Shown: piece after piece, positions 11,902-22,868 of the stretch
How the letters are laid out: each line of letters opens with the position of its first letter
Position numbering within the stretch: position 1 is the stretch's first letter
Source: Earliella scabrosa
Taxonomy: Eukaryota; Basidiomycota; Agaricomycetes; Polyporales; Polyporaceae
DNA: 64,000 nt
NCBI GenBank assembly: GCA_022605405.1
Contig: JABYQQ010000008.1
Location: forward strand, 186,001 to 250,000
Direction: 5' to 3'
The notes under the pieces: generated by a model
Seen by the model: the letters and a program-made list of their open reading frames with translations, nothing else
Database searches by the model: none
Told to the model about the DNA's origin: nothing
Translations under genes and position numbers: made by a program

Positions 11902-14900
11902 TCATAAAGACCCGAGGGGGCTTGCGGGAAGGCCGGGGTCGTTGGCTCTCGATGAACCTGCCTCGCTTACGGAAGCGGAATTCAACGGGGTAGGGATAGA
12001 AGCTTGCCTGCGCAACGAACGGCGGGGACGAGACGCCGAAGCGGATGCTACAGCAGCCTTGGTAGGTGATGCCTTAGACGTCTCGGCAGCGGCGGCTTGG
12101 TTGGCCGTCGTCGAGGGTGAATTGAACGCACCGAGCCTAGGGAGACGGATCTTCAAAGTCGGCGTAGCCTCGGTCTTCGCCTCGGCGGAGGTCTGACCGT
12201 TCAGAGTAGGCGGTGTAACAGGCTTGTGATTTCGACCAGCAGACCCCGTCCCGTTCGCCTTCTTCTTGCTGGACGAAGCTTTGGGGGGCGGAGGCTCAAG
12301 CTTCGACAGGTCGGTCACAATTTGGTCAGGGTCTGGCTTGATAGTAACCTTCGTAGAAGAAGCCTTCGGCCGAGCGGGCTGACGACTCCTCTTCGACCTT
12401 GAAGATAGAGATGCTGAGGGGGGTTCGGTAGGAAGTGGAGCGGCCGAGGCCGCATCGTTCGTAGGTGAAAGAACACCGTTAGTCGTTGTGGTCGACCCCT
12501 GGGTGACCTGGGCTGCCTCCGGCGGTCGGGCCGCCTTGCGACGAGCATTTGGACGTTTGCCAGACGAGATGACCAGCTCGGGGAGGTCGAAATCCACGTC
12601 CATGGGGACCTCATCATCTGCCATTCGGCTAGATCTTCTGGATGACTGAGACCTCGCAGGCATTGATCGAGTCGCGGCTGCGCGGCGAGGTCGTGAAGTC
12701 TCTCCTTGTATACTGCTAGAGGTAGCGCCGCTGACCATGGGCTTGTGGCGATGGCTCTGATTCTGATCAAATTGCATATGCTCAGATTATCATGCGAGAA
12801 GCTCAGCACGGGGAATCCAATCTACCTTGGGCATGTCGTCTTGAGGTTCAACTTTGATTGGTTTGATGGACAACTTGGATACGCCATTAGCGACACCCTT
12901 CATGCGCTCATCCCCACCAGTCGATGAATTGGACGAGCCCTGCAACTGCATCTCGCATAGCATCTTGTAGGGCATGCTATGTCAGAAATTATCCTGCTAT
13001 GTCATAAGAAGACGTCTCACTTGAGCAAATGTCATGTCATCCGCGCTGTACACGGAGGGTTCCATGGCATAAGGGGGAACGCTGTCTCCATCGTCGAGGG
13101 AGCTCAACGAGGTGAGAGGCGACGACAATCCGCTTGAGGCTTCAATCTCCCTGCTGTGCGTATCGTTAGCACGCCGTCGAGATAGCAAGATGTAGCCGCC
13201 CCACATGTCAGACGAGGATTCGCCTCGGCGGTTCCTCGCTATCTTGTCCCAGAAGTCAAGAGTGATGATCCTTTCCGGAACTCGATATCGACGGCCGTTA
13301 ATGAGCACTTCGTCTGCGTTGAGCTTATCTGGAATGGCCACAGGCAGGGGCGGACCGGTGTCTGTTTGAACGATCTCGATGTTGCCGTTATTCCACTGTC
13401 GTGGTTTGGTGATCTCAATGGGGGTGGCGTTTGTCCGAGGTATGCGACGTTTCGGTTGCTGGGGGAGGAGCGATCAGGTGGTGTAGGGGTGGGTACAGAT
13501 CGGCACGATAGCTTACCAAGACCTGTTCGGCGTGATTCGGGCACATCCACTTCTTCGACCACGGCGGCATGAGGATCATAGGGGGGTCGACACAGTCCAG
13601 ATGCCAATGTAGGTGACAGTAGTCGCAGGAGATGATGGCTCGCCCAGTCTCGTAGTTGTTGGTGTTGCTAGAGGTCGCTCGTCTTGTCCGCTTGACGGTG
13701 GGAGAATCCGCCGCCAAGCCAGGTGGAAGCGCAGAGGTGCCGCAACGAAAGCAGAGGACTGGCTCGCCGTTCCGGCCTTTCAATCTGTACGGATCGCGGT
13801 CTTCCAGTTGACCGAGACGGCTGCAGGGGCGACGTCAAAGGACGAACTAGAGTGAAAAAAATGTGATCTCACTTGAAACGAGCCTGCTTGACCTCGGATA
13901 CGTCCTGATATGTGCCTCTGGGCCCAGTTCCAACTGCATATACGGCTTCAATGAAGTGAAAATCATAGAACAGCAGCGGAACTGACCGTCTTTGAAGAAG
14001 GAACGGATATCTTGCGGCAATTGGAATTCGGCGGGTATCTTGTTTCCAAGCTCTTGAACAAGGGGGGCCATGAATTTGAGGGATGTTGGCGGTTTAGGGG
14101 AAGGTCGCTATCCGGGGCACCGATGAACAGTGATAGGGAGGAAGAGATGGTAGTATCTGACCTGTTCCAAAGTACACGCCGGACAGAACCATCTAGACTC
14201 TCCTTCAGGCAGGTCCGAAGCCTCCATTGGGGGGTCGAGGCATAGCCAGTGGAAGGCCCTGGGACAGCCATCGCAGTACACCAAGGCGCCCAGAGAGCGA
14301 CACGCAGAGCAATGGTCCTCGTTGGGCTGGACATAGGGTCAAAGACCCATAGAGTGCATAGGGCACGCGGTGAGGACGTACCAGAGAAGGAACGGTCTCT
14401 CCGCTCAAGGACACAACGCCAGGCTCCTCCTTCACTTTGATGACTGGATCCCTCTCCCTCTCCTTCCCCTTCCCCTTATCCTTCGGCTTCGGGCGTTGGC
14501 GTTTGAAGCTTTCCGCCACCTCTGGAGGGGAGTCCTCTGCGTGGAAGGATGTTGCGCGAGAGACCATGGGGTCGTCGGAATCAAGAGGCAAGTGGGCAGG
14601 ATCAAAGTCCGACAGTGCATGCGATGACGAAGCGGTCGCTTCTGGCGGCACGATGGGGTCGGAGGGGGGCGCCACTACAGCAAGACTGCGAGCAGAAGCA
14701 CGCTGGGACCTGCTGCTCTCGACACTGTGGACGTGGAGGAGCGCACCACGGAGAGGCAGCGAAGGTAACCGGCAGCGTTCCGATAGCGCGAAAGATGGTC
14801 CGGTTGAAACACGCATGTCAGCTCCTTTACTGTGAAAGACAGGTAAAGACACGCACCCTTTGTCCAGACGAGCTCGTTTTCTCCGAGTCCCGTCCATGTC

Positions 14901-15155
14901 GGCGGGAGCTGCGGAAACGGAGCTCGCGAAATGAGCGGTATAGGTGGTCCCAGGGTCGGTCGCGGGCAAGTAGGAGTATGTCACAGTAGGTTTTTTGTGG
15001 TCCTTCTTGGGGATCCCAGCCTGCTGGATAGAGGCGAGAGTAGGCGGTCCAGGCAAGATTTCAGTAGCCAGGGACGGATCACCCTCCAGGTGGGGTGGTT
15101 GTGACACCGGGACCCCTGGCTGCATGAACGCGGGGATGCTCTCGACTGAGGCCAT
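11902..15155 (-). CDS. RCO1: Double PHD-finger protein, Rco1-like subunit of an Rpd3S-type histone deacetylase complex
   Basis: Exons (minus): 15155-14857, 14724-14382, 14326-14162, 14107-13987, 13933-13873, 13820-13517, 13458-13021, 12963-12826, 12780-11902; 915 aa. Rco1 anchors the Sin3/Rpd3S deacetylase on transcribed genes. PHD1 is in exon 3 (CSACRSLGALVYCDGCPRAFHWLC then FCPAC). PHD2 is in exon 6 (CFRC, then CDYCHLHWHLDC, then MCPNH). Between them lies an acidic SID-like linker with VGTGPRGTYQDV. A segment after PHD2, containing VLINGRRYRVPERIITLDFW, is typical of the fungal family. The last 300 residues are disordered and Ser/Pro/Lys-rich. An in-frame 51-nt sequence in exon 7 (about 13149-13199) has a gctaac branch-like site and a cacag acceptor and may be an optional intron. 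An alternative upstream ATG lies at 15191. Confidence 0.85.
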
Positions 15156-17195
15156 CGCTTGGCGGAAAGTGCGCAAGTGAGTGGAAGGCAAGTCGAGAGA
15201 GTCGCGTGGATGAGTTTCGGACCCGGCCGTTCAGTGGTAGTGTACGAGAGACCAGCACCGTCAGTGGCGATGATGGAGGCAAGCGACAGCGTTCCAATGC
15301 TCATTTTCTCCTCCTACCACATACACGTAAATACATCTATCGACTACCCCTCGCCATATATCCGTGTACCCAGCGGCGTCCTCGCAACCGCCTGCTTCTG
15401 CACACAGAAGGAACACCCCTCTGCCCTGCTGGTTGCAGCTAGGAGGGGTCGACAACAGACTATCCCGTATTAGACCCGGAGACACCACTTCAACCGCAGT
15501 GTTAGTATCCCATAGACGGCCGCGAATCTCATGATGGGACAACCCATGCGATGCGACATTGCTGTAGCTATCATATGTCGAGATTCTCAGTAGACGAGCG
15601 TCCGTGTCGAAACTCACCTGAGGGCACGATAGTTTCGTCAGTGTCCGGCCGCCGATGTGACCACGATTCAGTGACGGTTCTTCACCCTTGCCGCAGTTCA
15701 CATTGGGCAGACTTTGTGATGCCTGGATCTGCACATATTGAGCCGTAGCACAGCGAAGCTTCGCCAGATTTGATCAGAACGTGGCCACAACGTTCACAGG
15801 GCTTCAGGCTGGTCACCGCCTCCCCGGTTCATGGCAAAACGTATAGAGTCGTACTGTCCCTGTGCATGATGTCGTTCGTGAGTGCAGCTTCACAAAATAT
15901 AAGACAGGTAATCGTACATTGATGGGTCTTGAAGCTTGATATTGGCGTCTTGCCAGAGCTCTACTGCAGGTCTCTGTTCCACTGCTGAATCGTCCACCCC
16001 GTGTGAACGACGAACGCCCTGATTCTACAGAGGCCTCCGTGCTTCGGAGTCTGGCCAGAATTGCCTCGTATGCCGACTGGGTGTGTGACAAGGGCTCGTC
16101 GAGGTTCTCGAGAGTGAAGGCCAATGCCAATGGCGACATGCCTGGCATTGTTGGAGATTGTATGAAAAACACTCACTTGCGCTCGAGTTACAGCTTCGCT
16201 TCCCCGGCCTTAACAGGCTCCTCGGCCAGCAAACTCTGGATCCCCCATGTATAACCAGCCCAACAACACCTCTGATTGGGGGTTCCAGGCCGTTCGTCTA
16301 GGTGAGAAAGACGGGATTCATCACCTACCTGAGGGCTAACGCAATGAATCCGACCAGCCTGCACCAAGTGGTAGTAGATTATACGCATGATGATGATGGA
16401 GGGGACGCAGGTCTTGCTCCCTCTCGGGGCCTCGCGCTGGGTTATGGAAGCGCCCGGACCGGATTCCCCGGGCCTGTCCCCATGGTCTTGGCATGAACTT
16501 CAACTTGTTCTGCTCACCTTCGAGGGGATCTCTTCGTAGGTTCGGTACGTAACGGCACAGTTATACTTTGAATTGCTCGTGTATGACTGACTGTGCATTA
16601 ATGTGCTATATATTTGCCAGACTGTGTGCAGAAAGCATGCGTTGCGCTGCCAGTCGCGCACGATTTCTCCTGGTTTATGAGTACGCTTGCACCGACTCAT
16701 GATCACTGTTTGTGAGTGCTGGTGCAAATGACAAATATTGGCTGCTGCTGTCACGGCAAGAGCAGTGCTAGTCAGTTGCGTAGTTGGGTTCCTGAGAGCA
16801 TGAGTGCTGACTCTAAAAATATCCCCAGGGATGTCGTTTAGACGATCAGCCTGGGATTCAAAGTCTACTTCATGGACATTCTCGTGCCGCGTTGCGCACT
16901 TCGCTGCTGTCCACAGCGTCATCAGCTGTCCAGCGCCCCGCTATGCACGGCAGCCTCCCGAATAATTGGCAACGAGCGCACGAACGTGCTTGCTGTTCGT
17001 CGTGCCCATTCGCCCGCCGTCGTGCAAGTGTCGCCATACACAAGAGGCGGGAGATTGTTCCCGGATGCACAGCGGGACGCGGCATGATCCTGGTGAGGCC
17101 CGCTCTTGTATATAAGTCGCGAACGGGACAGCGGATTGACTGCTGCCGTTGGCCCCACCTCACTCACCCTCAGGATCCGTGCTACAGACTGGACC
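15156..17195. other. 2-kb intergenic region, Rco1-like / SurE-like divergent pair
   Basis: No convincing gene. The longest frames (about 15813-16172 minus and 16302-16496 plus) have no splice context or recognisable family. The right end is the SurE promoter, with a TATA box listed separately. Confidence 0.4.
17109..17115 (+). promoter_or_regulatory. TATA box of the SurE-like gene
   Basis: TATATAA, 81 bp upstream of the ATG at 17196. Canonical sequence and spacing; inferred from position. Confidence 0.55.
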
Positions 17196-18718
17196 ATGAT
17201 GCTCAAGTCCGTCGCGTCTCTGCTCGCACTCGGGTCGTGTGCCGCGGGTCTCAACATCCTGCTCACAAACGATGACAGCTGGGCTTCGGCGAACATCCGG
17301 TACGCGTCGACCACTCGTTCGTTGTCTAACCGCTGACGTCCTGCATCGTCAACAGAGCTACTTACACCGCGCTCAAGGCCGACGGGCACGACGTGCTGTT
17401 GGTCGGGTGAGCAACCGTGTGTTGTCAGCGAGGATTCTCGGTTCTCATTCATCTCCAGTCCTGCCGTTCAGCAGTCCGGCAGAGGTGGTACGTTCGTCCT
17501 CCCAACGACAAACATCACCGCGCCCGGCGGTGAATTTGGCTCGATCCCTGTTGGCGCCCCGTTCTGGGGTCAAGACCCTGAAAACAGTGACTTCTGTGAG
17601 CAATCATCCCATCCCAGTTCATGGTGCGGTCAGATGGGCTGACATCCCCTGGGTGCAGTCTACTTCAACGGGACGCCGGCCGCTTCGGTGAGTAACTGAG
17701 CGTGATCGATCCACAAACAACTGCTTATGCAACATCGTATCCTCAGGTTGTCTTTGGCATTGATATCATTGCCTCTAAGAAGTTCGGGAGCACCCCGATC
17801 GACCTTGTTGTGTCCGGTCCTAACGAAGGTCTGAATACTGGTCCATTTGTTTTCACCCTGAGTGGTACCGTCGGTGCCACCTATGTCTCAGTCGAGCGCG
17901 GGGTACGTGTCTGTATATACACCCCTGTGGATGATGTTGACCATGATTGCTAGTTCCCGGCTATTGCGTTCTCTGCCGCCAATTCCACGCACCGGTCTTT
18001 CACAACTCTCACTAACGACCCTAACGACCCCGCCAACCTCGCAGCCAAGGTGGGTACTGGTTCTGGAAATCGTTGCTTGAGGGTAACTGAGGGTTCGTCA
18101 GGTTGTGGCCGATGTAGTCCGCGCCGTCACCGATGATATTGATACAAGGAAGGAGCGCATCTTCCCCCTCGGAGTTGGCATGTCGTTCGTAGCGTCCTCC
18201 AAGGAACACCGCTTTCTTGCAATATGCTGATCCACGCGGTGTGTAGGGTCAACATTCCCCTCTTCGGGCCGGACAGCAACTGCACCGCGGTATGTCCGCA
18301 TACGTTCGACTACTAACAGTTCTCTCACTGTCTTGTAGCCGCCTCTCACATTCACCCGTTTGACGGGTGGTGCGACCGTTGATCAGATTGTCATTGACGA
18401 GACGACGGGCTTTCCCATCTTCCAGAACCTGTACGTGACTGATGTTATCTCCCATTTTGCACGCTCCTGAACAACCGTCCGTGTAGTGAGGCCACTGGTG
18501 TCAACGCGAACATTAACGGCATCCGGGAGGATCCTGGTGAGTGCGTTGTACAACTGATAGTATCGTGTTGCCTGATGAGAAGTGCAGGCGAGACCATCGT
18601 CAGCGCCGGTTGCGAAACCGCCGTCAGCATCTTCTCCATTGATTACGACGCCCCGGAACGCCTTGCACGCCCAATCCAGAAGCGCCTCCACAAAACCATT
18701 CGCTCCAACCTGTTCTAA
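17196..18718 (+). CDS. Secreted SurE-like phosphatase/5'-nucleotidase
   Basis: Eleven exons: 17196-17299, 17356-17406, 17459-17595, 17659-17687, 17747-17902, 17954-18049, 18102-18184, 18247-18289, 18339-18430, 18487-18536, 18588-18718; 323 aa. SurE proteins are metal-dependent phosphatases acting on nucleotides and other phosphomonoesters; fungal members include secreted acid phosphatases. An 18-residue signal peptide (LKSVASLLALGSCAAG) precedes the first strand LNILLTNDDSW. The DD pair is the metal site; the next residue is Ser, where bacterial SurE has Gly. Further sites: AVQQSG (the Ser of the metal site) and VVSGPNEGLNTG (the Asn of the metal site). Several N-glycosylation sequons are present (NIT, NST, NCT). 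Export to the cell surface or medium is inferred. Confidence 0.87.
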
Positions 18719-19354
18719 GCCTGTTCAGTAGCTTAGCTCAGGTGTTACCCATGATGCACAAGGTCTAAGGCTTGGGCAACACCCCTCTAAAACCGGCTTA
18801 GTACACTATCACCGTGTTATGAGTTTGACTACATATAATCACAATGCGCTTCGTTCGTCTGTGATGACACCCAAATGTTGTGCCGACTGTCATTGCGAGC
18901 GAAGCGAGCATACCCCATAGGCGTTGACCAGACGCACTTCGCAGGGGACAAACAAGGACAAATTGTCCGGGTACAGTAAATTTTAGCGCTCAAAACTCGA
19001 TACTTGACTCACCAGGCACTGCTCTCATGAATCCCTTCGAGTCTCGATTTCCATGCTCGGACACATTATAAGATCAATCATGGTAGTTCTTGTGCAGAAC
19101 AGGCAGCTCAGTGAAGAGCAATCTGCTCACCACCGCCCAACACCACAACCACAGTGAACAAGCGCCGAGACGCGTGTCCTCAGGCCTCAGGCGTAGCGAG
19201 CAACACCGTGCTAACGGAGACTAGTAAATCAGGCATCGGAGGATGTGGATTATGTAATTGCGACTGTCCGGGGCTCGAACTTGAGCGCTTGCCATTCTTG
19301 GACGGTGTGATCATGGCGCGTCGTTGACAAACAAGTGCAAATAACGCGTTCACC
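18719..19354. other. Intergenic between the SurE-like gene and PRP38
   Basis: No gene seen. Contains a 13-bp perfect palindrome-like sequence (GGACAAATTGTCC, 18956-18968) of unknown meaning and the PRP38 promoter. Confidence 0.4.
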
Positions 19355-20473
19355 ATGGCCAACACCACCGTCCGCGGCGCAGTCGCCATCCACGGTCAGA
19401 ATCCTCAGGTATGACCTTCGTTTGCATCCAAACGGAAGACATTCAAAGCTGAGTGCCTAGTACCTAGTTGAATCAGTTATTCGGAACCGCATATATGACT
19501 CGAACTATTGGAAAGAGCATTGCTTCGCGCTCACTGGTATGTGTGAAAGCTGGTCCATGCGATTGACCCTCTGACACAAGTGTGTTTGCAGCGGAGACAA
19601 TCATTGACAAGGCGATAGAGCTGAAGGCGATTGGAGGCGTGTATGGAAACCAGAAACCGACAGAGTTCCTGTGTCTACTCCTCAAGATGTTGCAAATTCA
19701 GCCCGAGAAGGAGATCTTGCTCGAGTACCTACAAGCGGACGAGTTCAAGTGCGTGTGTTCTTTCTTCACACTGTATCTCTCTCCAACGTAGAGCCCCCTT
19801 CCCCTCCAGATATCTACGTGCACTTGCTGCCTTCTACATACGGATGACTTTCCGTCCCGTGGACGTCTACGAGATCCTGGAGCCACTCCTCAAAGACTAT
19901 CGAAAGATACGATATCGTGGGATGGGTACGTGACGTTCAATATGGGGGCGAATGGATATTGATTGTGGGATAGGAGGATACTCGCTGACCTATATGGACG
20001 AGTTCGTGGACCAACTTCTGACCGAAGAACGGGTATGCGACCTCATCCTTCCCCGTCTCACGAAACGCGACGTCCTCGAGGATCTGGGAGAGCTGGGACC
20101 GAGGAAGAGTCGTTTGTTGGACGCGATGGAAGGAAAGAGCGAGCACGGGAGTGAGAAGAGCCGGAGCAGGAGTCGCAGCTCTGACAGGACTAGGAGCAGG
20201 AGCGGTAGTCCGCGGAGCATTGGGAGCGCCAAAAGTCGGTCATCCGCAAGAAGTCCCAGCAGAGGACGGAGCGCTGGGAGCAAGTCCCCGAGGTCACCAT
20301 CTCCCACTGGCTCGAGGTATATCTCGCGTAGTCGGTCTGGCTCTCGGTCACCATACCGCTCGCGGAGCCGGAGCATCTCTCCAGATCGTGTCAACGGTTC
20401 TGCAGGCGGTTCCCGAGAACGGTTCCGTTCTCGTAGTCGAAGCATTTCTCCAGATCGTATGGACACGACCTGA
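19355..20473 (+). CDS. PRP38: Pre-mRNA splicing factor PRP38
   Basis: Exons 19355-19408, 19461-19536, 19592-19748, 19810-19925, 19974-20473; 300 aa. PRP38 belongs to the U4/U6.U5 tri-snRNP-associated B complex and is needed for spliceosome activation, in the nucleus. The PRP38 domain occupies residues 1-180: the start GAVAIHGQNPQ, then VIRNRIYDSNYWKEHC, GGVYGNQKPTEFLCLLLKML, YLRALAAFYIRMTF and LPRLTKRDVLEDLGEL are all hallmark segments. It is followed by an RS domain of about 110 residues rich in SRSRS and SPRS repeats, with SPDR motifs near the end. An RS tail is typical of metazoan and basidiomycete PRP38 but absent in S. cerevisiae. All phases close. Confidence 0.95.
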
Positions 20474-20752
20474 ACATGTATCGAACCCAGAGTTCCGCAA
20501 TAGCGAATAGTATACGTGCTGCAATTGAGATCTGGTGCTGGAACTTGAAGAAACATGCAAGCACAAATCGCATTGATGGGTCGACGTCATCGACATGGGC
20601 GCTTGTCCCATTAGTTCTCTCTTGGGACTCGTTGCATGACTGTCCGCGGGGCATGGTGCTGGTGTGTACTCTCCTAATCCCATCGAGACTGTTTTTACTC
20701 AGTCTTACGTTAGCTCACGCTGTGGAGAAAACTGTTCCCAAGTGCAAGAAGC

Positions 20753-22656
20753 ATGTCCTCCAAGCCCATCATCGTCATCTGTGGGACCACCGGCGTAGGC
20801 AAGTCGAAACTCGGGATCGAGCTCGCTCTTGCTCTGTCCTCCAATCGTCACCGTGGCCCATACAATGGCGCGAGAATCATCAACGCGGACTCGATGCAGG
20901 TGTACGCGGGCATGGATGTCATCACGAACAAGGTACCCGTGGAGGAGCGGTGTGGTGTAGAACACCTCCTTATGGACTACAAGCAACCTGGAGAACAGTT
21001 GACGGGGCCCGAGTGGATCAGGCATGCCATCGATGTGGTGTGTATGCTCTCGCGTTCTCGAAGTAGCTCACCGACGGATGGGACGGGTGTGTAGATCGAG
21101 GAGACACACGGGAGGAACCAAGTACCAATTGTGGTCGGGGGAACGTCGTATTGGATCCAACACCTCATCTTCCCCGAACGAATGGCTTCCCTAGACAAGC
21201 CTTCGGATAGTGTTCCGCCACCAGTGCAGCCCGCCTCTGAAGCATTTGCCAAAGCCATCGCATCCCTTCCTCCGGAACTCCTCACCCTGTTCAATGATCT
21301 TCCTGATTCGGCCCCGAGCGCGGACACCGATTCGCAGCTGTGTCTGGATATGCACAAGCTGCTCACGATGCTGGATCCTCTTGTCGCCCAGCGGTGGCAC
21401 TGGAGAGACTCGAGGAAAGTCTTGACAAATCTGCGTGTCATCCAAGAGAACCGGCGACTCGCCAGCGAGATCATCCTCGAGCAGTCGCAGACGGTGTCGA
21501 AGCCGAGGCAGGTTCCTGTGTCCTGTGTGATATGTAACGCATGTTGACCCGCTATTGGCTTCAGATACCGTACACTGTGCTTCTGGCTATATGCGAAGCC
21601 AGAAGTACTCAAGCCTCGTCTAGATGAGCGAGTGGATCAGATGATTGCGGTGAGTTCGCTGCCCTCAGTGACGAATCTCTGCTGACGCCTCGGCGTAGTA
21701 GCAAGGCCTCTTGAGCGAGATCCAGACGCTAAGAGCGATTGCCACCGCTGGAAGCAAAGCTTCGCCACCACCCACCGCTGCCGACGGAACGTCCGCGGAA
21801 GCAAAGCCGCACATGGACTACACGCTCGGCATCTATCAGTCCATAGGTAGCGATTCTGCAAACCTTCGAGCTTCGTGGCGCTGATCTGTTCCACGACGGA
21901 TAGGGTACAAGGAGTTCCACGACTACCTCAGCTCCCCAGAACCTTCAGACGCAGCGTTTCGAGAAGCTGTAGAGCAAATGAAACTGGGAACCCGACGATA
22001 TGCGAAGCGACAGGTGGCGTGGATCCGGAACAAGCTCCTCCCGGCTGTAAATGCAGCAAATGCCACCGTTCAGGCTGAAAATGGTGCTCCAATGGTCCCG
22101 ACGTACCTACTAGATGCTACGGGTGAGAGACTTCGACCGTTGAGCTCTCCGCGGAGCTGATGCTGATGACGCATCTGCGCCCAGAGCTCGGCGATGCATG
22201 GAAGTCGAACGTGCACGATGTCGGTAACCAAATCACCGGAGGCAAGTTCTGTCCTCTCACACACATTCGGCGTCCTCATGGTTTACGTCCTAACTGTCGG
22301 ACTCTGTGCATGCAGCGTTCCTGAGGGGAGAGCCACTCCCAGATCCGCTCACCCTATCCTCAACTGCTGCCGAGATGCTCACAGTGCGCGAGCGGCCGAC
22401 GGAGTAAGTGATACCGTCGGGATGACGTGTGAGCAGATACTCATCGAAAGGTCACAGTCCGCTCGCGGTGCTGAGCGCGAATCAGCGCGTGGTATGCGAC
22501 GTTTGCACCATTGACCCTGACCAGCCCGTCATGGTTGATGGGGTCAAGTGGGAGACTCATGTCCGCAGCCGTGGACATCGACGGATGACGGGAAGGGGAA
22601 AGGAACATATCCATGGTGCACCAAAGGGCGCCGCGCGACATACAATGACGAATTAG
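20753..22656 (+). CDS. MOD5: tRNA dimethylallyltransferase (MiaA/MOD5) with C-terminal zinc finger
   Basis: Exons 20753-21037, 21095-21507, 21565-21649, 21702-21846, 21904-22122, 22185-22241, 22316-22403, 22458-22656; 496 aa. It transfers a dimethylallyl group to A37 of tRNAs that read UNN codons (i6A37). P-loop GTTGVGKS at residues 11-18, then INADSMQVYAGMDVITNK, VVGGTSYWIQHL, YRTLCFWLYAKPEVL, then GTRRYAKRQVAWIRNKL, all diagnostic. The C-terminus carries the eukaryotic matrin-type C2H2 finger (VCDVC ... HVRSRGHRR). Two introns only keep frame if they are GC-AG: 21508-21564 (gcaggt) and 22242-22315 (gcaagt, perfect GC-donor consensus). The gene follows PRP38 by 279 bp on the same strand. Confidence 0.93.
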
Positions 22657-22868
22657 GCCTGTAGCGTTTGACTCTACATGGAGTCATGTAGACGTGGCGT
22701 ATGCTGAGTTCGCACAAGAGTGGGTCTCGAATCGCACGAATCAGCATCAGTTGCATTTAGCAAGTCGCTACTGTACATGATCAGACAGATACCCTCTTTC
22801 TTTCTCGAGCACATGGGCAGGGAAGACAAACACGTTCAGAGCAAGCGCGGCATCCAATCGTTCCTTAT

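Noticed and set aside
15813..16172. Minus-strand frame with a somewhat protein-like start (SPLALAFTLENLDEPLSHTQ)
   Set aside because: Cannot be extended by splicing on either side and matches no family I know.
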